DNA from: Paratinospora sagittata
Taxonomy: Eukaryota; Streptophyta; Magnoliopsida; Ranunculales; Menispermaceae
Direction: 5' to 3'
DNA length: 64,000 nt
NCBI GenBank assembly: GCA_035771175.1
Contig: CM069593.1
Span: 36,623,741 to 36,687,740 of the forward strand
How positions within the stretch are numbered: the stretch's first letter is position 1; every line of letters starts with the position of its first letter. This document shows positions 59,896 to 64,000 of this stretch, one piece after another. Made by a program: the position numbers and the translations under genes. The notes under the pieces were generated by a model. It saw nothing but the letters and a program-made list of their open reading frames with translations. It was not told the DNA's origin and ran no database searches.

Positions 59896-60239
59896 ATATT
59901 CTTAAAAAAACAAAAAAAAAGTTTAGATCAAGATCTATTCTCGTTATTCTCTCGTGTCAGAAGTGGAGGAGCTTTGTCAAATCCAAAAAATAAATGATTT
60001 GTAAAATGACGCAAAAAATCCTAGGAAATGAAAACAAAACTCCAAGTTCTTTTTCTTCTCAAGCCGTGGACACGTGCATTTTGAGCTCTGTTTTCTTTCC
60101 ACTTTCATCTTTTTTGCTGATTACTGCTGTACTTCCTTTTTTTCTTTTTTCTTCTTCTGTTCTTAATCGAACTGTGCAGATTCATCTTGATTGTTGCCGT
60201 GCTATTTTCTGATTCTACGGCAGAATTGGCACTTAAAAA
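59896..60239 (+). promoter_or_regulatory. XDH proximal promoter and 5' UTR
   Basis: 344 bp between the MULE end and the XDH ATG. It contains ACACGTGC (60070-60077), a G-box/ABRE core, and a CT-rich leader (60088-60165). No clear TATA box. Since plant XDH is reported to respond to ABA and drought, the ABRE is plausible but unproven here. Confidence 0.5.
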
Positions 60240-61391
60240 ATGGGATCTTTGAAGACCAACGAGGAATTAGTAGAATCAAGAGAATCGAAGGAACCGATCT
60301 TGTACGTTAATGGCGATCGTCGTGCTCTTCCCGATGGATTAGCTCACTTAACACTTCTTGAATATCTCAGAGGTTTTTTACTTTCACCTTATTCCTTTTC
60401 GATTCTCTTAAACAAATGGAGTTGTAACGAACGAGATTGGATTCATTGAAATTTGTAAACTAACTTATCAAAACGGAAATCAGCTTTTTTCTATGTATAT
60501 TTGTTTCAGGATATTGGGACTCTGTTAAGCGTTTTTGCAAACTACCTATTTGTTGTTGCAATTGTACAAGTGATGCAAGGATGTCGCCTTTTAGTAACGA
60601 ATCATTTAGCGTCAAACCAGAAATTTTTTTTTTCTGATGACAACGATTTTAAAGTGAAATTTGAAATTCCAAAAATGAATTTGAACTAATAAGGTGGACA
60701 AAAATGGGCAGTTTTTTTTTTCGTTTCTGTTTTTTCTTGGATTCTCAAAATAACTGTAGAACTGTTTTATCAGGGTTTTTTTTACCTGTTAATTTTATGT
60801 TTTAGAAACTTGATTTGCCAAAGTGATGATGCTCCATACCGATAGATTAACCATTATTACTAAAAACCATCCATTACAATCAGTAAGAAAGCCATCATAT
60901 TTGTTTATCTATCCTAATGTTGTTTAACACAATTGGTTAGGGTTAATTTTTGCATCAAAATTAAGGAAATCAGAGTCCTTTCAACATCGTTGTCGAGCAA
61001 GATCTAACGATGGTTGTTGCATGTAAACACAGATATGGGTTTGACGGGAACCAAGCTGGGTTGTGGCGAAGGGGGTTGTGGGGCTTGCACAGTGATGGTT
61101 TCTTCTTATGACCAACAACAGAAGAAGTCTGTGTAAGTGGTTTATTCTTCAATTAGTTCACAACTTATTTTCATGATATGCGTTTGTCTCTTATCCAAGT
61201 TGCCACTAGACTTTTCGCATTGCATTGCAGTTAATCATAAAAATTTTAACGGTTACCAGGTTTTCTTCTGGAAATGTTGCAGGCATTATGCGGTCAATGC
61301 ATGCTTAGCTCCTTTGTATTCTGTGGAAGGCATGAACATAATTACAGTGGAGGGTGTTGGGAGTCATCAACATTGCCTGCATCCGGTCCAG
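60240..61391 (+). CDS. XDH: Xanthine dehydrogenase, exons 1-3 (N-terminal [2Fe-2S] domain)
   Basis: Exon 1 is 60240-60372, exon 2 61033-61132 and exon 3 61283-61391. All introns are GT-AG and the phases fit (133, 100 and 109 bp; 114 codons). Exon 1 gives [19 protein letters not shown] and [16 protein letters not shown]. Exon 2 gives [20 protein letters not shown], with three Cys of the ferredoxin-like [2Fe-2S] cluster. Exon 3 gives [17 protein letters not shown], which holds the fourth Cys, and ends LHPVQ. This matches the start of plant XDH1, a roughly 1,360-residue molybdo-flavoenzyme that oxidises hypoxanthine and xanthine to urate in purine breakdown. The exons have no defect. Later exons must lie beyond intron 3, which holds a copia element. 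I identified it by recall of the family, with high certainty. Confidence 0.95.
60373..61032 (+). other. XDH: XDH intron 1
   Basis: 660 bp, GT at 60373 and AG at 61031-61032. T-rich and AT-rich, as plant introns are. The apparent ORFs at 60240-60449 and 60501-60689 are exon 1 read through the intron, and intron sequence. No insert is recognised. Confidence 0.88.
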
Positions 61392-61576
61392 GTATATAGA
61401 TATATTGGGTGCACACTACTTCATTTTATGATGCTTTCAACTATTTTTTATGAATGTTATTTATTTCATATGTACTTAAGAGGGTTATCCTTAATTTTTT
61501 TGAATAATTAGGTGCTAGCTATTAAAAGGTATTGCCTCAAAAGAAGTTATTTTTTTAGCCTATTATAAATTTCAAT

Positions 61577-61730
61577 GAAGGGTGGGCCAGGGCGTAATAG
61601 TTGAGGTTGTTCTATTGTGACCTGAAGGTCATAGGTTTGAATCCCAAAACCTCTCTAGTGTAGAGGTAAGGTTGTGTACATCATTCCTTCCCCAGGGAGC
61701 CTCATGCACTCGGTGCGCCCTTTATAGAAG
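61577..61730 (+). mobile_element. Au-like SINE in XDH intron 3
   Basis: A 154-bp insert flanked by perfect AAATTTCAAT (61567-61576 and 61731-61740). It contains a pol III B-box-like GGTTTGAATCC (61632-61642), the text AGGTAAGGTTGTGTACATCA and the end GCACTCGGTGCGCCCTTT. These resemble the tRNA-derived head and conserved tail of plant Au SINEs as I recall them. Confidence 0.8.
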
Positions 61731-61740
61731 AAATTTCAAT

Positions 61741-62623
61741 ATAGAGCTGGCAATTTGATTTCTTATGGAAAGTTTTGTTGGATATACAAAATAAGATTGA
61801 GATGTGCATTATGGATTGATGCATCAATATTGGAGAATGCATCTTGGGAAATTAAGGGGGTGTTTTGGTATAGAATTTGGATGCTATTTCTTGTTTTCAA
61901 ATTTCAAGGGATTTTGTGATAAGTGCTTGGCTGGTTGAGTTTGACGAACTCAATAACAATTTAATACAATCCAAATTGTTTTTAAGAAAGCAAGTAATGT
62001 TGTTTTCTTGGAATTCTAGAAGAAAATTTTTGAAGATGTTATGAAATTTTTTTTAATGGCGAATCAAATGGGCCCTAAAAAAATTTAGTTGCTTTTGCTC
62101 TATTTTTCTTGTAAAACTTAAATTTAGTTAAGAGGAAACAACTTAAATTTAGCTAAGATGAAAACAGGTAATATTAAATACACATATAATGCACTATGAA
62201 ACGTTTCGTCCTCTTGGGATTGGCACACTGCAGTTTTCTTTCCGGGGGGGGGGGGGGGGGGGGGCTTCTTTAGAAATCTCGAAGGTTATGTCTTACTGTG
62301 AGTCTGCGCGAGACATGTAAAATTTGGGACCACAAAAATGTGCACGTCTTTTTGGAGACTTTTGTTTGAGGCATATGCTCATGCGAGCTTGAATCATCGC
62401 TCAGTGGATGTGTTCTCAGTTGATGTCAATTCTTCTGTTATCTATCTTAGGGAGGTTTAATAAAATATTCTGAATCTCAACGAATCTACAGTGAAATTTT
62501 GCATGGTAGTGTTTAGGTAGAGACAGTGAGATGCTATAGTTGAATATACCTCCCTGTTGAATTGTGGTTTTGGTTGGGTTTCCAATCCATACATAGTATG
62601 GTTTCTTATGCTGTTAATGGTAT
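61741..62623 (+). other. XDH: XDH intron 3, remaining sequence
   Basis: No gene is recognised in this intron stretch. It has an uninterrupted run of 21 G (62244-62264). The intron started at the GT at 61392 and its end is not in the window. Confidence 0.6.
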
Positions 62624-62902
62624 TGTTGTGAAGAAGAGGAAAATCTGTGAGATTTGTTTCCTTTACAGATTTATTTCCTTTAAGGAAATATGATAATTTT
62701 AGTAAGACGTTTTATATAGCAGTTATTAAAATTGTAATTATAGCTATATGTACATAGCCCTGTATGTCTATATATATGGTGTCCCTCCATTAAGACATCA
62801 CACAAGAATAAGAAAATATCCTTTCTCTTCTCCCGTGGATGTAGGCCATAGAGCCGAACCACGTTACATCTTTGTGTCTTTCATTATTTTATTTTCTCAA
62901 CA

Positions 62903-62914
62903 TGGTATCAGAGC
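62903..62914 (+). promoter_or_regulatory. Copia element primer binding site
   Basis: TGGTATCAGAGC directly after the LTR terminus AACA. Confidence 0.9.
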
Positions 62915-62929
62915 CCTAGGTATCTATTA

Positions 62930-63660
62930 CTGGGAGATCTGTTTCGACCTTCATCGTCGAAATCATCATTGTCGGCCTTCATCGCTGGAATCATCTTTGG
63001 TAGCCTTCATTGCTGTCGCTGCCGGAATCTTCACCACGTCGCCGTCGTCCTCTTCTTCGTCGCCGTCTGCAACCACATCACCGTCGTCTTCTTCTTCGTC
63101 GTCGTCTGCAACTGCATCGCCGTCGTCGCCTAGTTGATCTTCTTCCTGCAAACGAATTGCCTGGTTCGTCTTGGCGTCGACAGCAGGGTATCATCGCACA
63201 TCGCGAACTGGTTCGCCTGCAAACTGCAAACGCATCGCCGTCTTGGTCACAGATCTGAGACCATCTTCCATTGCCGTCGCCGTCTGGTATCACCGTCTCA
63301 GTCTTCATCTTCGTCGCCTTCATCGCTAGCGTGGAAGCACTGCCACTGGTTCATCTTCTTCGTCGTCGTCGTCTGGTATCGTCGTCGACAGCAGGGTATT
63401 GTCGTCTCTGCTAGCGTGGAACCACTAGTTCATCTTCCACGCATCGTCATCTCTGCAACTGCCCAAAACTCTCGACAGGGTTTGATCGCCGGTCGCGCAT
63501 GCTAGTCCGTCTACGAAGCCTCTGAACTCAACTGCTTTCTAATTACTATTCATCATCTTCTTCGTCTGATATCTGCTTTCAAGTTACTGTTCATCGTCTT
63601 CTTCGTCTGATATTTTTGGCCCATTCGTCTGAATGTCATCCTCTTTTTGCGTTTGTAACC
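62930..63660. repeat. CGT-rich simple-sequence leader of the copia element
   Basis: Imperfect (CGTCGT/CTTCTTCGTCGTC)n stretches from about 62945 to 63610 with some longer duplicated units (CTTCATCGTCG, GCGTGGAACCACT). The frames here encode Ser/Arg-rich low-complexity peptides and are not genes. Confidence 0.8.
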
Positions 63661-63691
<31 letters not shown>

Positions 63692-64000
63692 ATGTCGATT
63701 ACTTCCGAAACAGTGCAGACAGAAGAAGCAGTTGACAAAACGGAGAAGGGAGAACTACCAAACATTCAGTCAGCATACAGACTTGATGGAAAAAATTATT
63801 TGAAATGGTCTCAGCTGGTGTGTACTTTTCTGAAGGGCAAAGGGAAATTAAGTCATCTTTTGCGCACTGGACCTACACCTGGAGATCCTAAGTTTATAGC
63901 ATGGGATAACGAAGATGCATTTATAATGGCGTGGCTATGGAATTCAATGACGCCAAACATTAGTGATACATGCATGTTTCTAACTACCGCCAAAGACATT
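63692..64000 (+). CDS. Copia gag (partial, runs off the window)
   Basis: 103 codons with no stop from ATG 63692 to the edge: MSITSETVQTEEAVDK, then YRLDGKNYLKWSQLVCTFLK, GKGKLSHLLRTGPTPGDPKF, and AWLWNSMTPNISDTCMFL. This is the N-terminal gag block of plant copia elements (the UBN2-type/Retrotran_gag family), matching the LDGxNYxxWS motif and WNSMxPxI. The frame lies 790 bp downstream of the PBS. Since the copy is uninterrupted so far, it may be young. Confidence 0.9.
   Translation, partial: MSITSETVQTEEAVDKTEKGELPNIQSAYRLDGKNYLKWSQLVCTFLKGKGKLSHLLRTGPTPGDPKFIAWDNEDAFIMAWLWNSMTPNISDTCMFLTTAKDI

Larger units (their letters stand above)
62624..64000 (+). mobile_element. Ty1/copia element, 5' end, in XDH intron 3
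   Basis: The 5' LTR is about 62624-62902 (TGTTGTGAAG ... CTCAACA, matching TGTTG/CAACA ends, 279 bp) with a TATATATA promoter motif near 62770. The PBS TGGTATCAGAGC follows at 62903-62914, complementary to initiator Met-tRNA. The leader is rich in CGTCGTCTTCTTCGTCG repeats and has an A28 run (63661-63688). gag starts at 63692 and is open to the window edge. The LTR start could be 62612 instead. It is in sense orientation to XDH. Confidence 0.85.

Noticed and set aside
49816..59904. 9-bp target duplication of the MULE
   Set aside because: ATTTAAGAT (left) and ATATTCTTA (right) do not match; no alternative end gave a convincing pair.
60240..60449. Complete 69-codon gene at the XDH start
   Set aside because: The frame runs past the exon 1 donor into intron 1; only the first 44 codons are coding.
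63010..63505. Arg- or Ser-rich ORFs near the copia leader
   Set aside because: Low-complexity translations of CGT-type repeats upstream of the true gag start.

Overview
The window looks like a transposon-dense stretch of a eudicot plant nuclear genome. Everything recognisable is plant-specific: Athila-type and chromovirus Ty3/gypsy elements, Ty1/copia LTRs, an En/Spm CACTA element, MULEs with plant mobile domain (PMD) genes, an Au-like SINE, and the 5' end of a plant xanthine dehydrogenase gene. The species cannot be named from the sequence alone.

Layout. 1-1097 is a decayed MULE-type OTU-domain gene end. About 1098-45735 is one Athila-like gypsy element (A, minus strand), split inside gag by a chromovirus (B, plus strand, 8887-43970). 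B has a perfect 5-bp target duplication (ACACT), and A's gag frame resumes exactly across it. B is itself broken by four insertions. C (9945-22950) is a solo-LTR-like element in B's 5' LTR; it carries a 10.2-kb CACTA transposon (D, 11871-22082, TSD TAA). E (25490-32523) is a rearranged LTR cluster between protease and RT; it holds a partial copia-like LTR (F), a LINE scrap and a 280-bp mini solo LTR. F' (33032-36006, TSD ATGGT) is a copia-like solo LTR inside the RT. C' (38164-41202, TSD GGTCC) is an inverted relative of C inside the integrase. Removing these insertions restores the order LTR-PBS-gag-PR-RT-RH-INT-PPT-LTR, although the coding parts carry many transition-type stops.

45736-49824 continues the outer MULE-like host DNA. 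It has three tandem foldback units of about 395 bp (the third with its core inverted) and a decayed PMD gene on the minus strand. 49825-59895 is a second MULE with related ends, palindrome-rich terminal repeats, a MURA-type transposase pseudogene, a PMD gene in the same orientation and a seven-copy 179-bp tandem array.

The only host gene I can support starts at 60240: exons 1-3 of xanthine dehydrogenase, encoding the N-terminal [2Fe-2S] domain, with all splice sites and phases consistent. The MULE ends about 345 bp upstream of its ATG. Its third intron contains an Au-like SINE (10-bp TSD), a 21-base G tract and, from about 62624 to the window edge, the 5' end of a copia element in sense orientation with an open gag. 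The rest of the gene must lie beyond the window, if it is intact.

Most of the window is transposon relics. The living biology is probably the XDH gene, whose promoter and third intron have been colonised by a MULE and a copia element.
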